From Streptomyces camelliae (lineage in GTDB: Bacteria > Actinomycetota > Actinomycetes > Streptomycetales > Streptomycetaceae): 64,000 nucleotides of DNA. Position 1 is the first letter of the stretch, and the number at the start of each line of letters is the position of its first letter. The notes beneath the pieces were generated by a model. That model made no database searches, was not told the DNA's origin, and saw only the letters and a list, made by a program, of their open reading frames with translations. Positions 33,551 to 42,359 of the stretch are shown here, piece by piece. The DNA is taken from positions 8,432,001 through 8,496,000 of the forward strand of contig NZ_CP115300.1 in assembly GCF_027625935.1 (NCBI RefSeq), given 5' to 3'. The position numbers and the translations under genes are program-made.

Positions 33551-33955
33551 ACAACCCTTGGGTCCCTCCGCGTGTGCCCGAGCTCGCCGCACCGTGGCGC
33601 ACGCGGACGAAAAGACCCCGATCCGGTGGTCTCGCGTCACCGACGGCCCCTCCCGGGCCGGGCGAGATGTACGACCAGGTCGTCACGGTCCAGCAGGCGC
33701 TCTGCGGGCTGCCCACGGCGATCGCGCTCGGCACCTCCGTTGCGGGCGCGGGCGAGCGCGCGCCCGGCCCGGAGCGCGCGCCCCTCGTGACACCGTCGGG
33801 CGCCCTCGTGGCCCACGGCGTGCCCCGGCGCCCGCACCCACCTGCCCGGGGATCCGCGCGCCCGCCCCGCTTCACCCGAACGGCGGAGTGCCCGGTCGGC
33901 AGCGCTCGGTAACTTACTGTGATCAGCGCTGGTCAACCTGTGCGGAGGCGCCGTC
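33551..33955. other. 405-bp intergenic stretch, no gene seen
   Basis: Both strands lack a frame with ribosome site and recognisable product. A + strand stretch reading MYDQVVTVQQALCGLPTAIA is faintly protein-like. AT-richer bases just before 33955 (GGTAACTTACTGTGATCAG) may hold the promoter of the oxidase gene. Confidence 0.4.
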
Positions 33956-35635
33956 ATGTCCACCCCGTCCACTGGCTCCCGCTCGCGCGCCCCGATCGAG
34001 GTCGGCCCGGGCGACGACCGCTACGAGGCGCTCCGCCGGGGCTTCAACCAGCGGTGGATCGCCTCTCCGGAGCACGTGGTGGTGGCCACGAGCACGGCCG
34101 ACGTCGAGGCCGCCGTGAACGCGTGGCTGGACCGGCATCCGGGCACCGGGACACCGCCGCGCCGGATCACCGTCCGCTCCGGCGGCCACTGTTACGAGGA
34201 CTTCGTCTGTGGCGACGACGTCGCGGTCATCATCGACGTCAGCGCCATGAACCGGGTCTCCTACGACCCCGAGATGGACGCGTATTGCGTCGAGGCCGGC
34301 GCGAGCAACTGGCACATCGCCACCCAGCTCTACCGCACCTACGGCCTCGCGGTGCCCGGCGGCTCCTGCTACTCCGTCGGAGCCGGCGGACACATCTCCG
34401 CGGGCGGATTCGGCCTGCTGTCCCGGCTGCACGGGCTCACCGTGGACCATCTGTACGCCGTGGAGGTCGTCACCGTACGCGACCGCACCCGCGCCGCCGT
34501 GACGGTCGCCCGCAAGGACTCCGCCGACCCCGCCGTACGCGACCTGTGGTGGGCGCACACCGGCGGCGGGGGCGGCAACTTCGGGGTGATCACCCGGTAC
34601 TGGTTCCGCGACCTGCCCCGGCCGCCCGCCCAGGTGCTGCTGCGCACCGTCGCCTGGGAGTGGAAGCTGTTCGAGGAGAACCCGGAGCTGTTCCTCGGTC
34701 TGGTGCGCCGCTACGGCAGCTTCTTCGAGGGCGAACAGAGCGGCGGCGACTCGGACTTCCCGGGGCGGTACGACCACTGGGACATGTTCACGCTGCTCAA
34801 GCTGAACCACCGCAAAGCCGGCAAGGTCGGCCTGATCGTGCAGCTGGACGCGACACGCGCCGACTCCGTGCACCGCCTGGAGACGTTCCTGGACTACCTC
34901 GCCCCGGAACCGGACTATCCGCGCCACCCCCTGGACCTGCGCATGGGCGAGCATCCGGCGCTTGGGGAGCTGTACATCCCGACCCGGCTGCCCTGGCTGA
35001 CGGCCACACAGAACCTCAACGAGTCCGGCCCGAGCCGCTGCGGAAAATACAAGTCCGCCTACCACACGGCCGGCTTCACCGAGGACCAACTGGCCACCAT
35101 CTACGACTACTTGACCGACCCGGAGTACAGCAACGACCAGGCGCTGCTCCAGGTCGACTCCTACGGCGGCCGGATCAACGACCTCCCCGCGGACGCCACC
35201 GCCGTACCGCAGCGCTCCTCGGTGCTGAAGCTCCAGTTCCAGACGTACTGGACCTGGAACAGGGACGCCAACTTCGACGGTGTCTACGACTTCCAGGACG
35301 CGCGCGACGACCCGGGCATCGCCGCGCCCCACCTCGACTGGATCCGACGTTTCTACCGCGAGATGTACGCGGCCACCGACGGCGTCCCGGCCGTCCTCCC
35401 GCCCGGCGGGGCCGAGGCACCGGAACAGAACACCGACGGCTGCTACATCGGCTACTGCGACGCCGACCTCAGCGACCCCGAGTTCAACCCGCCCGAGGCC
35501 GAGCAGCCCTGGTACCGCCTCTACTACAAGGACAACTACGACAGGCTCCAGCGCACCAAGGCCCACTGGGATCCCCGCGACGTCTTCCGCCACCGGCAGT
35601 CCGTCCGCCTTCCGGGGACGGGGGCACACCCATAG
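33956..35635 (+). CDS. berberine-bridge-type FAD-linked oxidase
   Basis: The 559-aa flavoenzyme has the FAD_binding_4 domain with RSGGHCYEDF (the His for one covalent FAD bond) and VPGGSCYSVGAGGHISAGGF (the Cys for the second), so bicovalent FAD is expected. A C-terminal BBE motif follows: AEQPWYRLYYKDNYDRLQRT and KAHWDPRDVFRHRQS. Members oxidise sugars or natural-product alcohols with O2. There is no signal peptide. It stands alone, so the substrate cannot be deduced. Confidence 0.92.
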   Translation: MSTPSTGSRSRAPIEVGPGDDRYEALRRGFNQRWIASPEHVVVATSTADVEAAVNAWLDRHPGTGTPPRRITVRSGGHCYEDFVCGDDVAVIIDVSAMNRVSYDPEMDAYCVEAGASNWHIATQLYRTYGLAVPGGSCYSVGAGGHISAGGFGLLSRLHGLTVDHLYAVEVVTVRDRTRAAVTVARKDSADPAVRDLWWAHTGGGGGNFGVITRYWFRDLPRPPAQVLLRTVAWEWKLFEENPELFLGLVRRYGSFFEGEQSGGDSDFPGRYDHWDMFTLLKLNHRKAGKVGLIVQLDATRADSVHRLETFLDYLAPEPDYPRHPLDLRMGEHPALGELYIPTRLPWLTATQNLNESGPSRCGKYKSAYHTAGFTEDQLATIYDYLTDPEYSNDQALLQVDSYGGRINDLPADATAVPQRSSVLKLQFQTYWTWNRDANFDGVYDFQDARDDPGIAAPHLDWIRRFYREMYAATDGVPAVLPPGGAEAPEQNTDGCYIGYCDADLSDPEFNPPEAEQPWYRLYYKDNYDRLQRTKAHWDPRDVFRHRQSVRLPGTGAHP

Positions 35636-35643
35636 GGGCCGGC

Positions 35644-36576
35644 TCAGAGCGGGGTCGCCGCGCGGAGCAGAAGAAGGAGCGTCAGGGCCGAGTCGGCCGA
35701 GAACATCGCGGAGAGGGCGGCTCCGCCGGCCGCGGTCCACAGGGCCAGGCCCGCGGTCGTGAAGACGGACGGCCAGGAGCGTGCGTGCGGCGCCGGGGCC
35801 AGCAGCGCGGCGACCCGGCGGGGGAGGGGACCGGGGGCGGCCAGGGCGGCGAGCGTCGGCGCGGTGACGGGGCGGGAGACGAGTGCCGCGGTGCCGATCG
35901 CGCGGGCGACGGCCTTGCGGCTGCCGACCGCCTGGGCCGCCTCCTCGTCCGCCCACCGCTCCGCCGTGTAGGCGACCGCCGTCCGCAGCGGGCGCAGGAA
36001 CGGATTGGCGCAGGCGGCGAGTTGGACGAGCAGCAGGTGCCGGTGATGTTGGGCGGTGAGGTGGGCGCGCTCATGGGCGAAGAGCGCGCGACGCTCGCGG
36101 GAGGCGAGGCACCCGAGCATGCCCGCGGACACCACGATCCGGTCGCGCGGCCCGCCCGGCAGCGCGTAGGCGTACGGCCGGTCGTCGGGCAGTACCGCGA
36201 CCTGTGTGTCCGGCAGCCCCCAGAGCGCGGCGTGGGCTCGCCGCCGTACCCGGCAATGGCGCAGCAGGGCCCGGCCGCAGGCGGCGAGGACCGCGAGCAG
36301 CGCCGGGATCGCGGCCTTGCCCGCGACCTCGTGCCGGGGCACGCTCTCCCGCACCTCGGGGTCCGACCAGCCGTCGGGGAGAGGATTGCCGGGCAGCTGG
36401 GCCGTGCCGACCACCATCAGCAGTGCCAGACACACCGTGCTGCACAGCGCCATGACCGTGGACACCCAGGTCAGCAGGGTGGTCGCGGTGTGCGGGTGGA
36501 GGCGCTGCTCGGCCAGGCGGGCGACCGGCCAGGCCGTCAGCGGCAGCACCAGGGGGAGGAGGACGAAGATTCCCAT
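35644..36576 (-). CDS. M56-family membrane metallopeptidase (BlaR1-like)
   Basis: The 310-aa membrane protein carries the Zn-protease motif HERAH at residues 168-172 with flanking helices, the M56 plan, and lacks a penicillin-binding sensor domain. It follows a BlaI-type repressor gene by 18 bases, the usual operon. By analogy it would cleave that repressor on a signal. The pair is common in Streptomyces, where the stimulus is mostly unknown. Confidence 0.92.
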   Translation of the reverse strand: MGIFVLLPLVLPLTAWPVARLAEQRLHPHTATTLLTWVSTVMALCSTVCLALLMVVGTAQLPGNPLPDGWSDPEVRESVPRHEVAGKAAIPALLAVLAACGRALLRHCRVRRRAHAALWGLPDTQVAVLPDDRPYAYALPGGPRDRIVVSAGMLGCLASRERRALFAHERAHLTAQHHRHLLLVQLAACANPFLRPLRTAVAYTAERWADEEAAQAVGSRKAVARAIGTAALVSRPVTAPTLAALAAPGPLPRRVAALLAPAPHARSWPSVFTTAGLALWTAAGGAALSAMFSADSALTLLLLLRAATPL

Positions 36577-36594
36577 GCGCGCTCGGCCTTGTCC

Positions 36595-36978
36595 TCAGTC
36601 CTCGTCGGTGGCCTGGTCCAGCAGTTCGCGCAGCACTTGTTCGTCACCCTCGGGCAGTGCGGTGATGAAGCTGGCCAGCACCGCGCGCCGGTCCTGTTCG
36701 CCGTCGAGGACCTTGCGCATCTTCAGCGCGGCCAGCCCGGCCTCGTCCGCGGCGGGCAGCCACAGGAACGACCGCCCCTCACGCCGGCGCGTCACGGCGC
36801 CCTTCGCCAGCAGCCGGGCCAGGACCGTCATCACGGTCGTGTAGGCGAGGTCGGCGGCCAGATGATCCTGCACCCAGCCTGCGGTCACCGGGCCCCCGGC
36901 CTCGTGCAGTGCCGCGAGCACCTGTGTCTCCAGCGCGCCCTGCGCCCTGCGCCGACGGCGCGGATCGAGGTCCGTCAC
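36595..36978 (-). CDS. BlaI/MecI/CopY-family repressor
   Basis: The 127-aa winged-helix repressor has ALETQVLAALHEAGGPVTAG, AYTTVMTVLARLLAKGAVTR (recognition helix) and an Arg-rich wing (RRREGRSFLWLP), then a dimerisation helix. A GTG at 36978 starts it. A near-perfect 28-bp dyad with TACA/TGTA core lies about 100 bases upstream, the classic operator type of this family, so autoregulation of the repressor/peptidase pair is likely. Confidence 0.93.
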   Translation of the reverse strand: MTDLDPRRRRRAQGALETQVLAALHEAGGPVTAGWVQDHLAADLAYTTVMTVLARLLAKGAVTRRREGRSFLWLPAADEAGLAALKMRKVLDGEQDRRAVLASFITALPEGDEQVLRELLDQATDED

Positions 36979-37077
36979 CCGCGTCTCCCTTCGCTCGCGT
37001 CTCTCGCCTCGACTCCTCGTGCCGGGGGAACGTCACATCGTACAGATCCGGCAGTCACGGAGGTGTCGTACCGGCGC

Positions 37078-37105
37078 CTTGATTCTACAGTGATGTAGAT
37101 TCAAG
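37078..37105. promoter_or_regulatory. BlaI-type operator
   Basis: The dyad runs CTTGA..TCTACA-GTGA-TGTAGA..TCAAG, 13 of 14 arm positions pairing. TACA/TGTA half-sites are the known BlaI/MecI target. It lies 100 bases before the repressor start, beside a low-GC stretch that may be the promoter. Confidence 0.8.
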
Positions 37106-37196
37106 GCATTCCGGGAGGCGGAGCCGTCCGACCGTGTGCGTGGAGGGACGAAACGTGGGTGTTCTGCTGTCCGGGCGCCGATCCTCACGGGCCGGG

Positions 37197-37463
37197 TCAG
37201 TCGCGGGAGTTGCCGAACAGGATGCGGTAACCGATGAGCAGCACCAGGGAACCGCCGATCGCCGCGCCCCAGGTGTAGAGGTCGAAGAAGTGCTTCTCCA
37301 CCGGGCGGTCGAGGAAGCGGGCGGAGAGCCAGCCGCCGATGAAGGCGCCCGCGATGCCGATGACGGTGGTGCCGATGAGGCCGCCCGGGTCGCGGCCCGG
37401 TAGCAGCACCTTGGCGATGGCCCCGGCGGCCAGGCCGAGGATGATCCAGCCGATGATGCCCAC
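37197..37463 (-). CDS. GlsB/YeaQ/YmgE-family membrane protein
   Basis: The 88-aa protein (MGIIGWIILGLAAGAIAKVL..., GRDPGGLIGTTVIGIAGAFI, and a final helix GAAIGGSLVLLIGYRILFG) is a typical transglycosylase-associated/GlsB small stress protein with three membrane helices. GTG 37463 follows GGAGG. The family is induced by general stress in many bacteria; its role is undefined. Confidence 0.93.
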   Translation of the reverse strand: MGIIGWIILGLAAGAIAKVLLPGRDPGGLIGTTVIGIAGAFIGGWLSARFLDRPVEKHFFDLYTWGAAIGGSLVLLIGYRILFGNSRD

Positions 37464-37664
37464 GGTGTTGTCCTCCAGTCGGTAGCGTGTTCGGGCCAGA
37501 CTAGGGGCGGTTGACGTGATCGCCCGGCACGCGCCGGCCTCTGGTGATGTCCCGTCGAGGTTCTGCTACATGATTAAGACATTGCGCAACTGGGGAACCG
37601 GAAGGGCTCCGGTGGCGTTGATCGTGATGGACGCGGGAAGCGTGAGCGGCTGCGGAGGACGTGG

Positions 37665-38795
37665 ATGAGTGTGTCCCTGACCAAGGGCGGCAATGTGTCG
37701 CTGAGCAAACAGGCCCCCGGCCTGACTGCTGTGACGGTCGGGCTGGGCTGGCAGGCGAACACCGGGTACGAGCTGGACGCCAGCGCGTTGCTCTGTGACG
37801 GGTCCGGTCAGGTGCTGTCCGACGAGCACTTCGTCTTCTTCAACAACCTGACCAGCCCCGATGGTTCGGTCCGCCATGGCGGCGCGGGCGGGCCGGCCGG
37901 CGGTGACGACCAGCGGATCCAGGTCGACCTGACCCGGGTCCCGGCCCAGGCGGAGAAGATCGTCTTCCTCGTGTCCCTCTACGAGGCCGCGAGCCGGGGC
38001 CAGGCCTTCGGGCAGGTGCACCGGGCGCACATCCGCGTCCTCGACCGGGACGGCGACACCGAACTCGCCCGCTACGACCTCGCGTCCGGCGGTCTGTCGG
38101 CCGAGACCGCGCTGGTCTTCGGCGAGCTGTACCGGCACGGCGCGGAATGGAAGTTCCGCGCGGTCGGCCAGGGTTACGCCTCGGGCCTGGCCGGCATCGC
38201 CGGCGACTACGGCGTGACGGTGCTCCAGGAGGCATCCCCGAGCGCCGCACCCGCCCCGGCGCCGGGCCCGGCCCCGCTCGCCGCACCGCCGGCGAGCGCG
38301 GCAGCGCCCGTGCCGCCCGCCCCGTCCAAGCCGCTGGTCGCCGCCTCGCCGGCCCCGGCGTTCACCGCATCACCACAAACCACCGGGAGTTCCACCGTGA
38401 CCTGCTTCTTCGACCCCAACCACGGCCCGGGCACGACGACCGTGACCTGGTCCCCGCAGTGGGGCGTGCCCCGGCCCGTACAGACCTGCGGCGGCTGCGC
38501 CCAGCGCGTGCAGACCACGGTCCCGCCCTTCTACACCCCGCCCCAGCAGGGCTACCCGCAGCCCGTGTCGCAGGGCTATCCCCAGCAGGGCTATCCCCAG
38601 GGCTACCCCCAGCAGGGCTACGGCGAGCCGTACGGCGATCACCACGACCACCAGCAGCAGGGCGGTGGCCGCCGCTTCGGCGCCGGTGCGCTGATCGGCG
38701 CCGGCGCGGCCGGTCTCATCGGCGGCGCGCTGCTCAACGAGGCGTTCGACGACGATGAGCCGGAGGTCGTGGTGAACAACTACTACGAGGACTGA
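37665..38795 (+). CDS. TerD-family protein with Tyr/Gln-rich repeats and glycine-zipper tail
   Basis: The 376-aa protein starts with a TerD domain (MSVSLTKGGNVSLSKQAPGL, VGLGWQANTGYELDASALL, acidic Ca-binding loops) to about residue 190. A long Ala/Pro linker follows. Next come a Cys-containing piece (TVTCFFDPNHGPGTTTVTWS, CGGCAQRVQ), a run of YPQQG repeats, a DHHDH patch, a glycine-rich helix (GAGALIGAGAAGLIGGALLN) and an acidic end. TerD proteins act in tellurite and general stress. The tail is far longer than classical TerD (about 190 aa). ATG 37665 follows GGAGG. Confidence 0.9.
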   Translation: MSVSLTKGGNVSLSKQAPGLTAVTVGLGWQANTGYELDASALLCDGSGQVLSDEHFVFFNNLTSPDGSVRHGGAGGPAGGDDQRIQVDLTRVPAQAEKIVFLVSLYEAASRGQAFGQVHRAHIRVLDRDGDTELARYDLASGGLSAETALVFGELYRHGAEWKFRAVGQGYASGLAGIAGDYGVTVLQEASPSAAPAPAPGPAPLAAPPASAAAPVPPAPSKPLVAASPAPAFTASPQTTGSSTVTCFFDPNHGPGTTTVTWSPQWGVPRPVQTCGGCAQRVQTTVPPFYTPPQQGYPQPVSQGYPQQGYPQGYPQQGYGEPYGDHHDHQQQGGGRRFGAGALIGAGAAGLIGGALLNEAFDDDEPEVVVNNYYED

Positions 38796-39126
38796 TCCGT
38801 CCCCGCCGACTCCACGCGGGTGGGTATTTGATGCCGATTTATTCCGGCACAAGCCCCACCTGGAAGCGCACCTGACACCGTTCTTAATCGGGGGGCGTAC
38901 ACTCCGCCTCCCGTACCGTCCCAGGTCGCACGGCGGTTCCAAGTGGTGCCTCGCCTGTGAATCGAGTGTGTATCTGTGCTGTTCGGGCCACAGGTTTGCT
39001 AGATTGCGCAACTACGCAAGCGAGGTGGAGCGATACCGCTTCACCTGCCCTTACGCCGCCGCGCGGTCCCGGCCGTAACACCCCACGGCAGGGACTGACG
39101 GGCCCGACCGTTCATGGGAGTGGGAG
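38796..39126. other. 331-bp promoter region of LCP gene
   Basis: No gene is seen. Bases 39001-39018 contain TTGCGCAA within a wider dyad (TTGCG and CGCAA), just after a TAGATT-like -10 near 38999. The leader to the ATG is about 110 bases. Confidence 0.4.
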
Positions 39127-40833
39127 ATGAGCGACCCGTGGGACGGGCCCTCCGGGCAGGCCACGCGGAGCCGTAGTGCACGGGTGGTGCCCGCGCAGCG
39201 GGCGTCCGAGTCCGACGGGGGCCGCGCCCAGGGCGGCAGGGCCGCGGCCCGGGCGGCGGCCCGCTCGCACGGCGCCCGGCGCGGACGCCGGGCCCGCCCG
39301 GTGGGGCGCGGCAAGAAGGCGCTGAAGATCTTCGGCATCGGCATGTCAACCCTGATCGTGGTCACGGCCGGTGCGGGCTGGTGGTTCTACGAGCACCTGA
39401 ACGGCAACATCCACAGCGTCTCGCTCGACGGCAAGGGCGGCACCGAGAAGGCCGACGCCTTCGGCCGTACCCCGATCAACATCCTGGTCATGGGCTCGGA
39501 CGGCCGTACCAGCCAGGAGGACTGCAAGCTCGGCGGCGGCTGTTCCCACACCGGTGTGCAGACCGGCAGCAACGCGGATGTGGAGATGGTGCTGCACATA
39601 TCCGCGGACCGCTCCAACGCCACCGTGATGAGCATCCCGCGCGACACCATGACCAAGGTGCCCGCCTGCACGGACAGCGAGAGTCACCAGTCCACGAACG
39701 GCTACTACGGCCAGATCAACAGCGCGCTGCAGTACGGCCCCGCCTGTCAGGTGGCCACCGTCCACCAGCTCACCGGCATCCCGATCGATCACTTCGTCAA
39801 GCTCGACTTCTCCGGCGTCGTGAAGATGTCCGACGCGGTCGGCGGTGTCTCCGTGTGTGTCAACGACGACGTCTACGACACCTACTCGCACCTGAAGCTG
39901 TCCAAGGGCACCCACACCCTCAAGGGCGTCGCGGCCCTGGAGTTCGTCCGCTCCCGGCACGGCTTCGGCGACGGCAGCGACCTCGGCCGTACGACGACGC
40001 AGCACATCTTCCTCAGCTCGCTGATCCGCAAGTTCAAGAGCGCGGGCACGCTCACCGACCCCACCGCCGTCTACGACCTCGCCGACGCCGCGACCAAGGC
40101 GCTGACCGTGGACGACGGCCTGGGCACCGTGAAGAAGCTGATCGGTCTCGCATCGGACGTGAACAAGGTGCCCACCAAACGCATGACCTTCACGACGATG
40201 CAGACGGCCCCCGACCCGAACAACAAGGACCGCCTCGTCGTGGGCCCCGGTGCGCAGACCCTGTTCTCCACCATCGCCAACGACCAGTCGCTGACGACCG
40301 GTTCGGGCGGGAAGTCCGCGGCGGCCTCCGCCACCGCCAAGCCCACCACCCCGGCCGTGCCCGCGTCGCAGATCGCCGTGACGGTGGGGAACGGCACCAC
40401 GGTCACCGGCCGGGCCTCGGACATCGCGACCGCCTTGACCGACCAGGGGTTCGGTTCCGCCACGGTCACGCGCTACGCCCCGGCCTCCGCGACGACCACG
40501 CTGACCTACGGCGCCGGCCAGAAGGGGGAGGCGCAGACGGTCGCCAAGGCGCTCGGTCTGTCCTCCGCGCATCTGAAGCAGGGCACCGGAACCGGCCTGA
40601 CCCTGGTGATCGGCGCCGACTGGCCGAGCGGCACCAGCTTCCCGGGCGGCACGTCCGCGCCCGCGCCGGCGGACACTCACGCGGCCGTCTCCAACGCCCA
40701 TGCCTCCACCGCCGACGAGGCCAAGACCTGCGCCAAGGTCAGCCAGTACAAGACGGTCAGTGTCAACGGCATCGCGATGACACCGTCCCAGGCGTACGCG
40801 GCGGCACGCAGCCAGCCCGACTCCGACAGCTGA
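39127..40833 (+). CDS. LytR-CpsA-Psr (LCP) family protein
   Basis: The 568-aa protein has a long basic cytosolic N-terminus, one membrane helix (residues about 70-88), an LCP domain (INILVMGSDGR, MSIPRDTMTKVPACTD, GKINSALQ-like GQINSALQYG, LDFSGVVKMSDAVGGV, EFVRSRHGF) and a C-terminal LytR_C domain (IAVTVGNGTTVTGRASDIAT). LCP enzymes transfer glycopolymers such as teichoic-acid-like chains to peptidoglycan. A clear hairpin terminator follows. Confidence 0.94.
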   Translation: MSDPWDGPSGQATRSRSARVVPAQRASESDGGRAQGGRAAARAAARSHGARRGRRARPVGRGKKALKIFGIGMSTLIVVTAGAGWWFYEHLNGNIHSVSLDGKGGTEKADAFGRTPINILVMGSDGRTSQEDCKLGGGCSHTGVQTGSNADVEMVLHISADRSNATVMSIPRDTMTKVPACTDSESHQSTNGYYGQINSALQYGPACQVATVHQLTGIPIDHFVKLDFSGVVKMSDAVGGVSVCVNDDVYDTYSHLKLSKGTHTLKGVAALEFVRSRHGFGDGSDLGRTTTQHIFLSSLIRKFKSAGTLTDPTAVYDLADAATKALTVDDGLGTVKKLIGLASDVNKVPTKRMTFTTMQTAPDPNNKDRLVVGPGAQTLFSTIANDQSLTTGSGGKSAAASATAKPTTPAVPASQIAVTVGNGTTVTGRASDIATALTDQGFGSATVTRYAPASATTTLTYGAGQKGEAQTVAKALGLSSAHLKQGTGTGLTLVIGADWPSGTSFPGGTSAPAPADTHAAVSNAHASTADEAKTCAKVSQYKTVSVNGIAMTPSQAYAAARSQPDSDS

Positions 40834-40873
40834 CCGGCCGGGAGCCGGGCCCCGAGGAACGACGACATGGCTC

Positions 40874-40915
40874 AGCCGGCCGCCACCCCCGTCGCCGGGG
40901 GTGGGCCGGCCGGCT
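40874..40915. terminator. hairpin terminator after LCP gene
   Basis: AGCCGGCC and GGCCGGCT arms enclose an inner CACCCCC/GGGGGTG stem with loop GTCGCC. It lies between the LCP stop and a convergent small gene, so it can serve both. Confidence 0.8.
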
Positions 40916-40936
40916 CGGCCTTGTCCAGGGTGCCGG

Positions 40937-41170
40937 TCAGGGACTGGCGATGTCGAAGCCGTACCGCAGGGGCTCGCTGGTCACGTGGTAGTCCCGGCGG
41001 TACACGTACACGGCCTCCGCGCGAACCCCGTCCGCGGAGGCGGCCTCCACCTTGCAGGGGCACGTCACCTGGATCACCCGCGGCCGGCCGGAGACCTTCA
41101 TCCGTGTCCCGTCCGCCGGCCCGCCCGCGAGTACGGCGGTCTCCCAACCCGTCACTTCGGTAGTCTCCAC
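40937..41170 (-). CDS. conserved hypothetical protein, 77 aa
   Basis: The protein (METTEVTGWETAVLAGGPAD..., VIQVTCPCKVEAASADGVRA, VYVYRRDYHVTSEPLRYGFD) is a small beta-rich fold with one CPC pair. From memory, similar short proteins ending in YRRD...RYGFD occur in many Streptomyces, some in phage-like or uncharacterised settings. No function is known. TTGCGCAA lies 20 bases upstream. Confidence 0.7.
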   Translation of the reverse strand: METTEVTGWETAVLAGGPADGTRMKVSGRPRVIQVTCPCKVEAASADGVRAEAVYVYRRDYHVTSEPLRYGFDIASP

Positions 41171-41325
41171 GGCGACAGTTTACGGCTTGCGCAAGTTTTG
41201 ATCCCGTGAATCCGATCACTGGCGCCGTCAGCCCACCCGGCCGGACATGGCGAAGCCGACGGGCCTGCCCCCCGACGGTCACTTCGTGTCGGCTCCGGTC
41301 GTCCGCAATGCCCTGACGGCACGAC

Positions 41326-42195
41326 CTACGCCGGACGCTGGGAGGCCGCCGCGGTGGGTTCCAGGTCGGCCAGCGTGAGCGGGTGGGCCGGCGGGTCGGG
41401 CAGGGCGATGCGGGCTGTGGTGTGCAGGTCGGGGCCGACGTGGAGCAGTTCGCCGGGGTCCATGAGCCGCCACAGCGGGTTGTCGTCCATGGGCTCGCTG
41501 GCCACCACGACGGAGGGGAGCACGCTCAGCCGTGCCGAGCGGACACGCAGATGGCCGTTCCGTCCGGCGTGGTCCAGGTGCCGCGAGCCGTGATGGCCGC
41601 CGGGCGGGCGCCGCAGGACGTACAGCTCGTGCGTGGCGGGGTAGCGCAGGGCCCACAATTCGTCGTCGGTGGCGAGGATGACGTTGAGGGCGAACAGGGG
41701 AAGGTGCCCGGCGACCCAGCGCGCCGCGGACACCAGCCCGGCGGACACATCGCCGCCGTGCGCCGCGGTCTCCCGGGTCACCAGGGCGAAGAAGCGCTCG
41801 GAGTCGGTGTCGCCGCGCACCAGCGACCGGTCATCGCCCAGATGCCGGTCGAGCTGGTCGAGCCCCTCGATCACCCCGTTGTGTGCGAACAACCGCCCCT
41901 GCTGGGCGAAGGGGTGTGTGTTGCGCACGTCCAGGCCTCCGGTCGAGGCATAGCGGATATGGGCGAGGAAGGTGGCCGACTCGACCTCCCGGGCCTCCTC
42001 GGCGAAGGACCGGTCCTCGTACGCGGCGATCGGCGCCTTGTGCACCTCCGGTGTCCCGTCCGCGTCGAAGAATCCCAGCCCGGTGCCGTCGGGTTCGCGA
42101 CGGCTCTGCGCGCTGAGACTGTCGGGGGCGTCCAGCAGCCAGAACGTGGCGTGCGTGCGGTGGGGAGAGCTGATCAGTCCGAACAGTCGGCACAC
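41326..42195 (-). CDS. class II glutamine amidotransferase
   Basis: The 289-aa enzyme begins (M)CRLFGLISS, the Ntn-hydrolase start where Cys2 is the nucleophile. GTG 42195 gives exactly this and has AAGGAGG 5 bases upstream. Later motifs AHIRYASTGG, NTHPFAQQGRLFAHNGVIEG and RGDTDSERFFALV are those of YafJ/EgtC-type amidotransferases. It would release ammonia from glutamine or cleave a gamma-glutamyl bond. No ergothioneine genes are adjacent, so EgtC function is not supported. Confidence 0.92.
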   Translation of the reverse strand: MCRLFGLISSPHRTHATFWLLDAPDSLSAQSRREPDGTGLGFFDADGTPEVHKAPIAAYEDRSFAEEAREVESATFLAHIRYASTGGLDVRNTHPFAQQGRLFAHNGVIEGLDQLDRHLGDDRSLVRGDTDSERFFALVTRETAAHGGDVSAGLVSAARWVAGHLPLFALNVILATDDELWALRYPATHELYVLRRPPGGHHGSRHLDHAGRNGHLRVRSARLSVLPSVVVASEPMDDNPLWRLMDPGELLHVGPDLHTTARIALPDPPAHPLTLADLEPTAAASQRPA

Positions 42196-42359
42196 GGCAT
42201 CCTCCTTGGCGCCCCTTGTCCCGGGCCTGACGCCGGGACCCGTCACCGTACGGCCGGGCGACCATGGTCCCGCGTGCCGGGCGTTCGCGCACTCGGCGCG
42301 GCGGACGAGTTACCGGGTGCCGGCGGCATCCACTCCCGCGCGCTCGTCGGCACGGGGCC

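Noticed and set aside
33574..33912. 112-codon + strand frame before the FAD oxidase
   Set aside because: No ribosome site, mixed codon bias and no recognisable motif; treated as intergenic.
41326..42195. EgtC of ergothioneine synthesis
   Set aside because: The fold fits, but egtA, egtB, egtD or egtE are not adjacent, so only the class II amidotransferase call is supported.
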